The notes under the pieces are model-generated. The model made no database searches. It was not told where the DNA came from and saw only the letters and a list, made by a program, of their open reading frames with translations. 64,000 bases of DNA from Chloroflexota bacterium (lineage in GTDB: Bacteria > Chloroflexota > Dehalococcoidia > JACPEP01): assembly GCA_016183425.1 (NCBI GenBank), contig JACPEP010000051.1, positions 1 through 64,000 on the forward strand, in the 5' to 3' direction. Within the stretch, counting starts at the first letter, position 1. Each line of letters starts with the position of its first letter. Of this stretch, positions 34,335 to 43,960 are shown in pieces. The position numbers and the translations under genes were made by a program.

Positions 34335-35507
34335 ATGACCATAAAAGATATGTTTAAAAGATATATTCCTCCAGCTGACCAGCCCGATCCGGAACGTCAG
34401 GCAAAGGCCCGACGCTATGCCCGTACCCAAAGACAGCTCTTTTTTGCAGAGATGGCCCTGGGTGGCCTCTATCTGGCCGCTCTTTTGGCCGCCAGCAGGT
34501 ACGGATTGCTGCACATCGTCATCCCCCTCCCACCCCCAGGGGCCACGGTAGCCCTCTTCGTCCTCATTCTGTTGGGTTACACCCTGCTCAGCGCCCCGCT
34601 GAGCCTATACAGCGGCTTTACCCTCCCCCGCCGTTACGGGCTTCTGACCCAGGGGCTGGGGTCGTGGCTAAGAGACGCCATCAAGGGTATGGTCATCACT
34701 CTCCTCATGGGCGGGATTGTGGTGGGGATAGTGTACTGGATGCTGCAACGCTTCCCCTCAGTCTGGTGGCTCCTATCCGCCGGCTTCGTCATCCTTCTAG
34801 GCGTAGCCATGACGAACTTGACGCCCATCCTTCTACTACCCCTCTTTTTCAAGGTAGAGCCTTTGGACCGGCCGGAGCTAGTGGAGCGGCTCACCCGCCT
34901 GGCGGAGAGGACCGGGAAACGGGTGAAGGGAGTGTTCACCATGAATCTGAGCCACAAGGGGACGGCGGCCAACGCCGCCCTCATGGGTCTGGGCAACACA
35001 CGGCGCATTGTCCTCACCGATACCCTGCTGGATGCCTACACCCCGGAAGAGATAGAGGTCATCCTGGCCCACGAGCTGGCCCACCACGTTCACGGCGATG
35101 TGGCCAAGGCGTTACTAACGCAAGCCGTGACGGTGCTGGCGGGCCTTTACATCGCCCACCTGGTGTTGGGCTGGGGTGCTTCCTTCTTTGACTACCGGGA
35201 GTTATCCCAGCCTGCCACGTTGCCTCTCTTTGGCCTGGTTATGGGGATCATGGCCGTAGTCATGAAAACGCCGGTGAACGCCCTTTCTCGGCATACAGAG
35301 GCCAGAGCCGATGCCTACGCCCTAAAGCTGACCAACAACCCGGCCGCCTTCATAACCATGATGACCAAACTGGCGAACCAGAACCTGGCCGAGGAACGCC
35401 CCGCACCATGGGTAGAGTTTTTCTTCTACAGCCATCCCCCATTCTACAGGCGCATAGCCATGGCCAGGGGCCACGCCGCCGCCCACAACCAACCGCAGGA
35501 TGTTTAG
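34335..35507 (+). CDS. M48-family (Ste24/HtpX-like) membrane metalloprotease
   Basis: A 390-residue integral membrane zinc protease. VILAHELAHHVHGDV contains the HExxH zinc site, and EARADAYAL gives the third, glutamate ligand; hydrophobic segments occur at about residues 40-70, 75-100, 115-160, 265-285 and 300-325. Such proteases cut misfolded membrane proteins or CAAX-type peptides. ATG 34335 was chosen over the two TTG codons just before it; no ribosome binding site is visible for any of them. It follows the RdhA-like gene by 74 bases and may or may not belong to that unit. Confidence 0.88.
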   Translation: MTIKDMFKRYIPPADQPDPERQAKARRYARTQRQLFFAEMALGGLYLAALLAASRYGLLHIVIPLPPPGATVALFVLILLGYTLLSAPLSLYSGFTLPRRYGLLTQGLGSWLRDAIKGMVITLLMGGIVVGIVYWMLQRFPSVWWLLSAGFVILLGVAMTNLTPILLLPLFFKVEPLDRPELVERLTRLAERTGKRVKGVFTMNLSHKGTAANAALMGLGNTRRIVLTDTLLDAYTPEEIEVILAHELAHHVHGDVAKALLTQAVTVLAGLYIAHLVLGWGASFFDYRELSQPATLPLFGLVMGIMAVVMKTPVNALSRHTEARADAYALKLTNNPAAFITMMTKLANQNLAEERPAPWVEFFFYSHPPFYRRIAMARGHAAAHNQPQDV

Positions 35508-35542
35508 AGAACACCTACGCCAAAGGCGTACCCAAGCTAAAG

Positions 35543-37990
35543 TTATGGCACAACGATTTTCTGGATGATAGCCCGTCCCTCAGGCAGTTGCTTTCCTCCT
35601 GAAGCAGCTTGGAGGCGACGCCCCGAGGCGGGAAGATACACTCCCACTTCCAGGGTATACTCTCCTGGTGACAGGGCCTTCCCGGAAATACGTCGCCTAT
35701 CGGCCACCACCTCACCGGGTCGCCAGAAGGTAGTGGGGTAGCCCCCTCGTACCGGCTCCCCATCTAGCTGAGCCCTAATCCTGCCCTCGCCATCGTAGAG
35801 ATGAGTAAAAACAGTATAAGCCTCCTTCATCTCCCTTTGAGCTTGCCAGTAGAGGGTGAAATCCAGCCCCCCGTCAGGGCCTACCCCGGCAGGGTCAATT
35901 TCATAGCCCACCAGTGACAGCTCTCCCTGGAAGTCCACCGAGATGGGGTTCGCCGTTGCAGGCGGTGAAGAAAGGCGGGGACGCGCCAACAGTCGAGGTG
36001 TACCCGGGAGCAAGTCTTTTTGGGGGATGGACGCCACTCGGACCTGGTTCTGACCGGGTACCACCAGGTAGGCTTCTTCAGGAAGTCTGAGCTGAGGCGT
36101 CAGGCGCGCCGAAGGCGCCCATTCGTTCTCACCTCGAGCGACACCAAGGGCAAGCTCAATCTCCTGGCTCAGGTTCCCCAAGTAGATGGGAGGCCAGTAG
36201 TCAACCTTGACCGTTTCGCCCGGCACCCATTCAGAGGTCGGATACCACACCAGCCCCGGAGGATGACCCCGAGCCCCGACCATGGAGCCGGCGGTGTCAA
36301 AGTACAGCGAAGGAAGATACATATCGGAGGTGGGCTTCAACAAACGCCAATACCCCGCAACCAGCACCGTATCCGAAGTGTCGTTGAGAACGGTTCCGGG
36401 GCGGATGTCGAAGCCCAGAAGCTCGAACTCGTTGCCAAAGCGAATCGAGAGGGGGAAGGTAGGCGATGAGTTCGCTTTGGCGAAAGAGAAAAACTCCTTG
36501 GGGAGAGAAATACCCCGGTCGCCGCGACGAAGCAGAAGAACGCCATCCTTGCCAGCGATAACCCCAAAGTTCTCCTCGGCGATGAATCGGGTCACCTCCT
36601 GGTGGAGCTTCAGGGCATCATCCCCCCATCCATGGCGGAGTACATCAACTATGATGTAGTCAGCGGTAGCCGCCTTCGCATTGAACTGCTCAAAGTCGCC
36701 CTGGGAGGGCGACCGGAATTCATAGAGCTCTTTTCTCTTGGTGAGTTGGGGAAGAAGCTCGTGGGAGGCCGCCACCACGGCATCGGGTGGAATAAGGGCC
36801 ATTACATCCTGGGCCGCCCGGTGGTGATCCGTCAATTCTAGCCAATGAAAGCCCGGCCTCAGCGGCGTGAAGCCATGCTGGTACTGCCCGATAGCCATGG
36901 AGCCCCCCATCCACAGGAGCACCAGCCAGAGAACCGGACGACCCCACCCTGACCTCAGCCTCTCTCCTCCGGCCACCAGCAGCCCAGCCCCAGCGATGGC
37001 CGAGGCCACGAGCACCGGCACCAACTCGGCGTGATACTGCCGCAAACCCATGGTGTGCATATCACTGGCCGCACTCAAAAGGTTGACCCCCCAAGAGGGG
37101 GCGCTGATGAGGAAGGTGAACAATCCCAACGGCGATAGAAACCCCAGGGGCGCCAACATGTCCCGAACGTAGCTCAGACGCTCAGGGAGAAGGAGGACTT
37201 GCAGAACGTGGCCCGGATTGGTGACCATGGTTACCAACATGGGGCGGACTCCGCCCCCCAAATCCTGGTAGAGATACCAATGGGGAGACCTGCCTTGAAT
37301 ATTGAATGCCGGCATGACCACCCCCAACACCGCTGCGAACCAGAGCCCACCCAGAATGGTGGCGGCCAGGCCCCAGCGAAGCTCACGCTGGATCGCCATC
37401 TGATAAAAGCCCATGGCTATCACCACCAGAGGGATGTTCTCTTTGGTGCTCATGGCAAGCACGGCGAAGACGAGGAAAAGAACGTGCCGTCGCTGTCTCA
37501 GGTAGTAGAGGGCAAAAAGAAGAAACGGCGCCGCTAGAGTGACGCCGTGATACTCGAACAGAACTGCTCCCTGAAGGCCTGGGTGTAACAAGTACGCGGC
37601 GGCGAAGGCCAGACCGGCCAAATCGCTTCTCAAAGTGTCCCTGGCCAGCCAGAAGGCGGGCAGGGCCCCCAAGGCCACCACCACCGCCTGTACGATCAAA
37701 AGGACTTTCGGGTCAGCATAGATGAGATAGAGAGGAACCCAAAGGAAGGTGATGAACTCGGTATGATAGCCCAAAAGGGACATCTCAGATCCCCAGGTAG
37801 TAAAAACAAAGGGTTTGCCTTGGAGGGTATTCCACATGATCTGACCACGCCGGGCAAAATCGCCGGAGGCGGCGAAGAAGGTCTCGTAGCGGAGAATGGA
37901 TAAGAAGCTTAGGTACCCGATGTAGGCGGCGATGAGAAGGAACAGTATCAGCCAAGTGCGTCGGAAGCTCGACTCACCCTTGCCAACCAT
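35543..37990 (-). CDS. DUF2079 multi-spanning membrane protein
   Basis: An 815-residue protein. The first ~430 residues hold about 10-12 hydrophobic segments with FEYHGVTLAAPFLLFAL and MSTKENIPLVV typical of DUF2079; the C-terminal ~350 residues are a soluble beta-rich region. The start ATG 37990 is chosen because the 60-codon extension to 38170 would overlap the nitroreductase start on the other strand and shows no family similarity. Function unknown; the DUF2079 fold resembles membrane glycosyltransferases. It converges with the M48 gene 35 bases away. Confidence 0.8.
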   Translation of the reverse strand: MVGKGESSFRRTWLILFLLIAAYIGYLSFLSILRYETFFAASGDFARRGQIMWNTLQGKPFVFTTWGSEMSLLGYHTEFITFLWVPLYLIYADPKVLLIVQAVVVALGALPAFWLARDTLRSDLAGLAFAAAYLLHPGLQGAVLFEYHGVTLAAPFLLFALYYLRQRRHVLFLVFAVLAMSTKENIPLVVIAMGFYQMAIQRELRWGLAATILGGLWFAAVLGVVMPAFNIQGRSPHWYLYQDLGGGVRPMLVTMVTNPGHVLQVLLLPERLSYVRDMLAPLGFLSPLGLFTFLISAPSWGVNLLSAASDMHTMGLRQYHAELVPVLVASAIAGAGLLVAGGERLRSGWGRPVLWLVLLWMGGSMAIGQYQHGFTPLRPGFHWLELTDHHRAAQDVMALIPPDAVVAASHELLPQLTKRKELYEFRSPSQGDFEQFNAKAATADYIIVDVLRHGWGDDALKLHQEVTRFIAEENFGVIAGKDGVLLLRRGDRGISLPKEFFSFAKANSSPTFPLSIRFGNEFELLGFDIRPGTVLNDTSDTVLVAGYWRLLKPTSDMYLPSLYFDTAGSMVGARGHPPGLVWYPTSEWVPGETVKVDYWPPIYLGNLSQEIELALGVARGENEWAPSARLTPQLRLPEEAYLVVPGQNQVRVASIPQKDLLPGTPRLLARPRLSSPPATANPISVDFQGELSLVGYEIDPAGVGPDGGLDFTLYWQAQREMKEAYTVFTHLYDGEGRIRAQLDGEPVRGGYPTTFWRPGEVVADRRRISGKALSPGEYTLEVGVYLPASGRRLQAASGGKQLPEGRAIIQKIVVP

Positions 37991-38108
37991 GATGGACCGA
38001 GTATACCATATAGCCGAAACGAAGGATAACGAACCTGGTTGACAGGCCCTCGGTTGGCTGCTACAATGCCCCCATCGGAAATCAACTGCAATGGAGAGGA
38101 GGCAAACG

Positions 38109-38783
38109 ATGACTATGTCCCCGGAGAGGATCGCCATTCTAAGGACAGGAGTAGACGTGGAGGAGGCCATCTACGGGCGACGCAGCGTTCGCAAATACAC
38201 TGATGCTCCGGTTCCAGAAGAGGATATTCGACGTATCATCCAGGCCGCCAGCCGCGCCGCTAACGCGGGCAATCAACAGATGTGGCACTTCCTCATTATC
38301 CGGAACAAAGAAGTAACGCAGCGGATGCAGCAAGAGGTAATAACAGCCCTGCAGGAAGCGATGGCCTGGGAATCCAGTCGTCCCTGGGAGACCCACCTGA
38401 AGTCCCGGGTTCGCGGCTCTAGCTTCTTTACCGAGGCACCGGTAGTCATCGCCGTACTTAGCAAACCCTACGATACCGTCCTGGACAGCCAGGTGCTGCC
38501 GGCCCACGGCCTTACCTTTCAGGATATCTACGACCTGCGGGGCGACCCGGGGCGGCAAAGCGTAGGAGCGGCCATCCAGAACATGCTCCTCGCCGCCCAC
38601 GCCATGGGCTACGGGACGTGCTGGATGTGTGGCCCTTTGATTGCACGGCCCGGGCTGGAGCGGATTCTGGATGTGACGGAGCCGTGGCGACTGGTGGCCC
38701 TGGTTCCCCTGGGCGTACCAGCGGAGACCCCCAACCCCAGACCCCGGAAGCCCGTAGAGGAAATCGTCACCTGGATAGATTGA
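38109..38783 (+). CDS. Nitroreductase-family flavoprotein
   Basis: A 224-residue FMN-dependent oxidoreductase. AIYGRRSVRKYTDAPVPEED is the FMN-phosphate binding start, ASRAANAGNQQMWHFLII the second contact, and GAAIQNMLLAAHAMGYGTCW the C-terminal helix. ATG 38109 is chosen because GAGAGGAGGCAAACG precedes it. Members reduce nitro groups, quinones or flavins, and some dehalogenate; nothing here specifies which. Divergent from the DUF2079 gene. Confidence 0.9.
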   Translation: MTMSPERIAILRTGVDVEEAIYGRRSVRKYTDAPVPEEDIRRIIQAASRAANAGNQQMWHFLIIRNKEVTQRMQQEVITALQEAMAWESSRPWETHLKSRVRGSSFFTEAPVVIAVLSKPYDTVLDSQVLPAHGLTFQDIYDLRGDPGRQSVGAAIQNMLLAAHAMGYGTCWMCGPLIARPGLERILDVTEPWRLVALVPLGVPAETPNPRPRKPVEEIVTWID

Positions 38784-38850
38784 CTCCACACCAGCGTCTC
38801 CCTCACCAAAAGGACGACTACAAGGCCGTTCTAGGGGGGAAAAGAGAGCC

Positions 38851-39465
38851 ATGCTACGTCTGATCCTGGTTCGCCACGGAGAAACGGACCGAAACCACGA
38901 TAGTCGCACCCAGGGCCATAGCGATACCCCCCTCAACGATACCGGGCGGCGCCAGGCAAGAGCCGTCGCCCGAGCCCTGGAGAAAGAAAACCTGGACGCC
39001 GTGTACTCCAGTCCCCTGGCCCGCGCCCACGAAACGGCCAGCATCATAGCCCTCCCCCATCATCTCTCCGTGGAAAAAGAGGATGGGTTAATGGAGCTCG
39101 ACCTGGGGGAGCTGGACGGCCTGACCAACGATGACATAAAAGGCCAGTGGGGCCACGTCCTCCGTGAGTGGCGTCGAGATGCCGGCTCGGTGCAGCTCCC
39201 CGGCGGCGAATCCATGGCCCAGCTCCAGGAGCGGGCCTGGGCCACCATCGAAAAGATCGCCTCACGCCATCCTCAGGGAGCAGTGGTCGTAGTCAGCCAC
39301 AACCTGACGATACTGAGCGTAATTTGCAAGGCAATCCAGCTACCCCTGTCCGACTTTCGCGGGCTCCGACAAGGCGTAGCCGCCATTAGTGTTTTGAACT
39401 TCGACTCTGGCGGTCCCTACCTAAGTCTTCTCAATGACACCTGCCACCTGAGCCAACCAACCTAG
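38851..39465 (+). CDS. Histidine phosphatase-family protein (CobC/PhoE-like)
   Basis: A 204-residue phosphatase. RHGETDRN near the start holds the catalytic His and Arg, SSPLARAHETA the second Arg, ELDLGELDG the acid, and VVSHNLTI the second His. It could be an alpha-ribazole phosphatase of cobalamin synthesis or a broad-specificity phosphatase; no cobalamin gene adjoins it. The ribosome binding site is weak. Confidence 0.9.
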   Translation: MLRLILVRHGETDRNHDSRTQGHSDTPLNDTGRRQARAVARALEKENLDAVYSSPLARAHETASIIALPHHLSVEKEDGLMELDLGELDGLTNDDIKGQWGHVLREWRRDAGSVQLPGGESMAQLQERAWATIEKIASRHPQGAVVVVSHNLTILSVICKAIQLPLSDFRGLRQGVAAISVLNFDSGGPYLSLLNDTCHLSQPT

Positions 39466-39565
39466 CCACCCTGTCTCTAGCAACTTATGGGAGCGCGCGA
39501 ACCCCCCTTTCCCCATTAAGGACGAGGAGTTGTGCAGTCTTCACCAAAATGGGGCCGGCTTCTGG

Positions 39566-39594
39566 TTGACGATGGCCGCAAAGGAGGGTAAAAT
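39566..39594 (+). promoter_or_regulatory. Predicted promoter of the tRNA-Ala / 5S rRNA unit
   Basis: TTGACG (39566-39571), 17-base spacer, TAAAAT (39589-39594). It lies about 100 bases upstream of the tRNA. Except for this promoter, 39466-39695 shows nothing else. Confidence 0.6.
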
Positions 39595-39695
39595 AACAGC
39601 GTACCCTGGAGGTGGGTTGTTGCACTGGACATCAAAGCTTGGGAGGGGTACTATTACTATAAGGTAGTCTCACAGCGCAAACTGCCTGGTGAGAG

Positions 39696-39767
39696 GGGGC
39701 TGTAGCTCAGCGGGAGAGCACCTCCTTTGCACGGAGGGGGTCAGGGGTTCAAATCCCCTCAGCTCCA
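39696..39767 (+). tRNA. tRNA-Ala (anticodon TGC)
   Basis: A 72-base cloverleaf. Acceptor GGGGCTG/CAGCTCC, D-arm GCTC...GAGC, anticodon stem CCTCC/GGAGG with loop TTTGCAC (TGC anticodon), T-arm AGGGG-TTCAAAT-CCCCT. CCA is not encoded. It stands with a 5S rRNA gene 47 bases downstream and no 16S or 23S gene. Confidence 0.95.
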
Positions 39768-39814
39768 CGGCGGGCGACTAAGTAACAGAAGGATTCTTAA
39801 AAAGCGAGTATTCT

Positions 39815-39933
39815 TCCTGGTGGTCAGAGCGGAGTGGAACCACCCGTTCCCATCCCGAACACGGAAGTGAAACGCTCCAGCGCCGACGATACTGCCCTGG
39901 CAACGGGGTGGGAAAATAGGCCATTGCCAGGGA
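39815..39933 (+). rRNA. 5S ribosomal RNA
   Basis: Begins TCCTGGTGGTCAGAGCGG and contains the conserved CCCATCCCGAACACGGAAGT core, with helix I closing by pairing to CCAGGGA at the end. It is followed directly by a strong terminator. Exact ends are uncertain by a few bases. Confidence 0.93.
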
Positions 39934-39934
39934 G

Positions 39935-39970
39935 AAAAGGGCTCAGGGAAACCTGAGCCCTTTTCTTTTC
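39935..39970 (+). terminator. Rho-independent terminator after 5S rRNA
   Basis: GGGCTCAGG (39939-39947), loop GAAA, CCTGAGCCC (39952-39960), then TTTTCTTTTC: a text-book hairpin with T tract. Confidence 0.92.
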
Positions 39971-40030
39971 ATCCTAGCTATGATAGAATAGCCTTGAGAG
40001 CATTGTATTTCCCATATAGCGCCGAGGCTT

Positions 40031-40059
40031 TTGACCTTTCTGAAGACCGGTTTTATAAC
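40031..40059 (+). promoter_or_regulatory. Predicted promoter of the S1 gene
   Basis: TTGACC (40031-40036), 17-base spacer, TATAAC (40054-40059), 33 bases before the S1 start codon. Confidence 0.65.
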
Positions 40060-40091
40060 TAAAAAACAAAAAAGGGGAGAGACTTAAGAAC

Positions 40092-41234
40092 GTGGCCAAA
40101 AACACAGTGGGGGAAACGAAGACCCATACTGACGCCCTGGAATCGGGGATGAAGGAGTTGCTGGAGAAGGAAGCCTACGAACTGCGTACCCCTCATCGGG
40201 GCAGTATCGAGGATGGCGCCGTTGTCCGCGTGGATCGGGAAGGAGTATGGGTAGATATTGGCTACAAATCAGAGGGTCTCATTCCCCTCCATGAGATGCG
40301 CTCCATGGGGCCCCATGCCACGGATAAGATCGATGTGGGCCAAGAGGTGACCATCTACGTCTTGCAAGTGGACAACGACGAGGGGCGCATCATCCTTTCC
40401 CTGGATCGAGCGCTAGGAGAGAAGGGATGGCGCACCCTCCAGCAACGCTTTGAAAACAACGAAATCATCGAAGCGGATGTTATCGGATACAACAAAGGCG
40501 GCCTTCTGGTCAACGTAGAAGGGGTGCATGGCTTCGTACCCATCTCCCACCTGGTAGAGCTGCCGGTGGAAAAGGATGGCGACGGCCGGGACCGCCTGGG
40601 CCTCATGGTCGGTAAACACCTCCGTCTCAAGATCATCGAGATGAATCGGCGTCGCAATCGTCTCATTCTCTCAGAACGAGCGGCTCTTCAAGAATGGAGA
40701 ATGCAGCAACGAGAGCGCCTTCTGGAAGAGATTCATGAGGGAGAGATAAGACGGGGACGGGTCACCAGTATCCGAAACTTCGGTGCCTTTATTGATCTGG
40801 GGGGAGCCGATGGGCTAGCTCCAGTTTCTGAGCTGTCCTGGGAGCATGTGGACAACCCAGAGTCGGTGCTAAAGGTAGGTGAAGAGGTAGATGTTTACGT
40901 GATGCGGGTGGACCCAGAGACCAAGAAGATCGCCCTCAGCCTGCGCCGGGCATCTCCAGAGTCCTGGGAAGGTATCATTGATAAATATGACGTGGGGCAA
41001 CTGATCAATGGCACCATAACCAAATTGGCTAGCTTCGGCGCCTTCGCCCGCATCGAGGGGCCCGTGGAAGGGCTCATCCATATATCAGAGCTCAGCGACC
41101 ATCACATCGTTCACCCCAAGGAGGTGGTAAAGGAGGGCGATAGCCTGACTCTAAAGATTGTGCGTATTGAAAAGGAACGACACCGCCTGGGCCTCAGCTT
41201 GAAACAAGCCCAGGAGGAGGTCGGTCGGGAGTAG
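40092..41234 (+). CDS. rpsA: 30S ribosomal protein S1
   Basis: A 380-residue protein with four S1 RNA-binding repeats: VRVDREGVWVDIGYKSEGLI, NKGGLLVNVEGVHGFVP, VTSIRNFGAFIDLGGADGLA, and ITKLASFGAFARIEGPVEGL. Four repeats and about 380 residues are normal for Gram-positive/Chloroflexota-type S1. It begins at GTG 40092. It binds mRNA leaders and helps initiation. Confidence 0.93.
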   Translation: MAKNTVGETKTHTDALESGMKELLEKEAYELRTPHRGSIEDGAVVRVDREGVWVDIGYKSEGLIPLHEMRSMGPHATDKIDVGQEVTIYVLQVDNDEGRIILSLDRALGEKGWRTLQQRFENNEIIEADVIGYNKGGLLVNVEGVHGFVPISHLVELPVEKDGDGRDRLGLMVGKHLRLKIIEMNRRRNRLILSERAALQEWRMQQRERLLEEIHEGEIRRGRVTSIRNFGAFIDLGGADGLAPVSELSWEHVDNPESVLKVGEEVDVYVMRVDPETKKIALSLRRASPESWEGIIDKYDVGQLINGTITKLASFGAFARIEGPVEGLIHISELSDHHIVHPKEVVKEGDSLTLKIVRIEKERHRLGLSLKQAQEEVGRE

Positions 41235-41313
41235 TAGTTCCCCCCCAGAGAATCTGGTCGCTCTTTTCGCGGGGCCCCTGGCTAAGGCCTAAAACCTAAC
41301 CAGGAGGGGAAAA

Positions 41314-43779
41314 ATGGCAGATAGGTTTGACAAATTTTCGGAACGGGCTCGTAGAGTCCTAACCTTGGCGCAAGAAGAAGCGCAGCGTTTCAACCACAAC
41401 TACATCGGTACGGAGCACATCCTCTTGGGTCTGGTTCGGGAAGGGGATGGCGTAGCTGCCAAAGTGCTGGCCAACTTGGGCGTGGAGTTGAACAAGGTAC
41501 GTTCCGCCGTAGAGTTCATCATAGGTCGCGGTGAACGAACCTCTTCCGGAGAGATCGGCCTCACCCCTCGAGCCAAGAAGGTTATCGAACTGGCAGTGGA
41601 TGAGGCACGGCGCCAGAGCCACCATTACATCGGCACTGAGCACCTGCTGTTAGGACTGGTTCGCGAAGGCGAGGGCATTGCCGCCGGCGTGCTGGAGAGC
41701 CTGGGAGTGAACCTGGAGCGGGTGCGCGCCGAGGTCAGCCGCATCGTCAATGATAGTGCCCCCCACAGCCATCTGGGCACCCGGACCGCTAGTCGCACCC
41801 CTACTATCGACCAATTGGGTATGGACCTTACCACCGCCGCCCGGAACAACAAGCTCGACCCTGTCATCGGGCGCCACCGGGAGATCGAGCGCGTAATCCA
41901 GATCCTGAGCCGTCGCACTAAAAACAACCCTGTCCTCATTGGCGAGCCAGGCGTGGGCAAGACAGCCATCGCTGAAGCCCTGGCCCACCGTATTGTGGCC
42001 GGGGACGTGCCCGAAACCCTGCGGGGCAAACGGCTCCTCACCCTGGACATCGGCGCCCTGGTAGCGGGAACGAAATACCGGGGGGAGTTTGAGGAGCGCT
42101 TAAAGAAAGTCATCGAAGAGATAAGGGGAGCGGGCAACTGTATGCTCTTCATCGACGAGTTGCACATGTTGGTGGGTGCCGGCGCGGCGGAAGGAGCCGT
42201 GGACGCCGCCAACATCTTGAAGCCCTATCTGGCTAGAGGTGAGCTACAATGCATTGGAGCCACCACCCTGGACGAATACCGCAAACACATCGAAAGAGAC
42301 GCTGCCCTGGAGAGACGCTTCCAGCCGGTGCTGGTGGAAGAACCCAGCGTCGCGGAAACCGTAGAGATCTTAAGAGGCATTAAATCTCGCTATGAGGATC
42401 ATCATCACGTAGAAATTAGCGATGAGGCAGTAGTGGCTGCCGCCCAAACCGCAGCTCGGTACATTCCCGACCGCTTCCTGCCCGACAAAGCCATCGACTT
42501 GGTAGACGAAGCTTCCTCTCGATTGCGTATCAAACGGGCCTCCACCCCACCTACTCTCAAGGAAGCCATCAAAGGCCTGGAGAGCATTCGCCGCGAAAAA
42601 GAGGCCGCTATCGCCGCTCAGCAGTACGAGTACGCCGCCGATCTCAGGGATCGGGAGGTCAAGCTCTTAGAAAAGATAGACAGCCTGGAGACGGGCTGGC
42701 AGTCGGAGCAGGAGACCGAGAGACCAATCCTGACCCCGGATCACATCGCTGAGGTAGTGAGCATGTGGACCGGCATCCCGGTATCCCGTATCGCCAGCGA
42801 AGAGACCGCCCGCCTTCTCCACATGGAGGAGGCCCTCCACAAACGGGTGATAGGCCAGGACGAGGCCATCACCAACGTCGCCAAGGCGGTACGTCGTGCC
42901 CGGGCCGGTCTAAAAGACCCCCGCCGCCCCATCGGCGTCTTCATCTTCCTCGGCCCCACCGGAGTGGGGAAGACAGAGTTGGCACGGGCGCTATCGGAAT
43001 TCATGTTCGGCAGCGACGACGCCCTGGTTAGGTTGGATATGTCGGAATTCATGGAGCGCCACAACGTGGCCCGCCTGGTAGGCGCCCCACCAGGATACGT
43101 AGGCTATGACGAGGGGGGCCAGCTAACTGAATCGGTCCGCCGCAAGTCCTATTGTGCCATACTCCTGGATGAGATCGAAAAGGCCCACCCTGAGGTGTTC
43201 AACATCCTCCTGCAAATCTTCGACGACGGCCATCTAAGCGACGCTAAGGGACGCAAGGTGGACTTCCGGAACACCGTTGTTATCATGACCAGCAACCTGG
43301 GGGCGGAACTCATAAAGAGGGATACTACTTTAGGCTTCGCCATCCACACCGATGAGGTCAAAGACGCTCAAAAGGCCTACGAGAAGATGAAGGAGAAGGT
43401 ACTGGGGGAACTGAAGAGGGCCTTCCGCCCCGAGTTTCTCAACCGCATCGACAACGTGGTCGTCTTCCATGCTCTGAGTCGGGACCACATCCATCAGATA
43501 GTAGATCTGATGCTGCAACAGGTAGGCCAGCAATTGAAAGAGAAGAACATCAAGATGGAGGTCACCGACCAGGCCAAAGCCTTGCTGGGCGAGAAGGGGT
43601 ATGACCCCCAGTTTGGGGCTCGTCCTCTGCGTCGGGTGATTCAGAACCTGGTGGAGGACCCGCTGTCAGAGCTTATCCTGGAGGGACGCTTCCAGCCGGG
43701 CGAAACGGTGCTCATCGATTGCGAGGAGGATCAGATCCGTATTCGCGCCCTGGAGTTGGCCACTACCTCCCAGTCATGA
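41314..43779 (+). CDS. clpC: ClpC ATPase of the Clp protease
   Basis: An 821-residue Hsp100 unfoldase that feeds ClpP. Residues 1-145 are two Clp_N repeats, then the first ATPase domain (Walker A GEPGVGKT near residue 210), a middle region with the UVR motif ([18 protein letters not shown]), and the second ATPase domain (GPTGVGKTE near residue 547). GGAGGGGAAAA precedes the ATG. The ctsR/mcsA/mcsB genes usual in Firmicutes are absent here. Confidence 0.96.
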   Translation: MADRFDKFSERARRVLTLAQEEAQRFNHNYIGTEHILLGLVREGDGVAAKVLANLGVELNKVRSAVEFIIGRGERTSSGEIGLTPRAKKVIELAVDEARRQSHHYIGTEHLLLGLVREGEGIAAGVLESLGVNLERVRAEVSRIVNDSAPHSHLGTRTASRTPTIDQLGMDLTTAARNNKLDPVIGRHREIERVIQILSRRTKNNPVLIGEPGVGKTAIAEALAHRIVAGDVPETLRGKRLLTLDIGALVAGTKYRGEFEERLKKVIEEIRGAGNCMLFIDELHMLVGAGAAEGAVDAANILKPYLARGELQCIGATTLDEYRKHIERDAALERRFQPVLVEEPSVAETVEILRGIKSRYEDHHHVEISDEAVVAAAQTAARYIPDRFLPDKAIDLVDEASSRLRIKRASTPPTLKEAIKGLESIRREKEAAIAAQQYEYAADLRDREVKLLEKIDSLETGWQSEQETERPILTPDHIAEVVSMWTGIPVSRIASEETARLLHMEEALHKRVIGQDEAITNVAKAVRRARAGLKDPRRPIGVFIFLGPTGVGKTELARALSEFMFGSDDALVRLDMSEFMERHNVARLVGAPPGYVGYDEGGQLTESVRRKSYCAILLDEIEKAHPEVFNILLQIFDDGHLSDAKGRKVDFRNTVVIMTSNLGAELIKRDTTLGFAIHTDEVKDAQKAYEKMKEKVLGELKRAFRPEFLNRIDNVVVFHALSRDHIHQIVDLMLQQVGQQLKEKNIKMEVTDQAKALLGEKGYDPQFGARPLRRVIQNLVEDPLSELILEGRFQPGETVLIDCEEDQIRIRALELATTSQS

Positions 43780-43960
43780 GCGAGATATGCGCCATCGCCT
43801 CAGAGATGGTTCTTTAGTTCCTTCCCGGTAACCCCGCCGTGGCCGGCCGGAGGCAGATAGCAGTGGGGAGGTTTTTATTTTCCCAGCCCTGAAACATGCC
43901 CCCGGCCCTACCCAGCCTGGGAAACTTTTCCCTGGTTGGTACATCGTAGCCGTAGGCTTT

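Noticed and set aside
38109-38783. Nitroreductase as an iodotyrosine deiodinase partner of the selenoprotein
   Set aside because: The family includes such an enzyme, but no specific residues were recognised and it is 5 kb away in another transcription unit.
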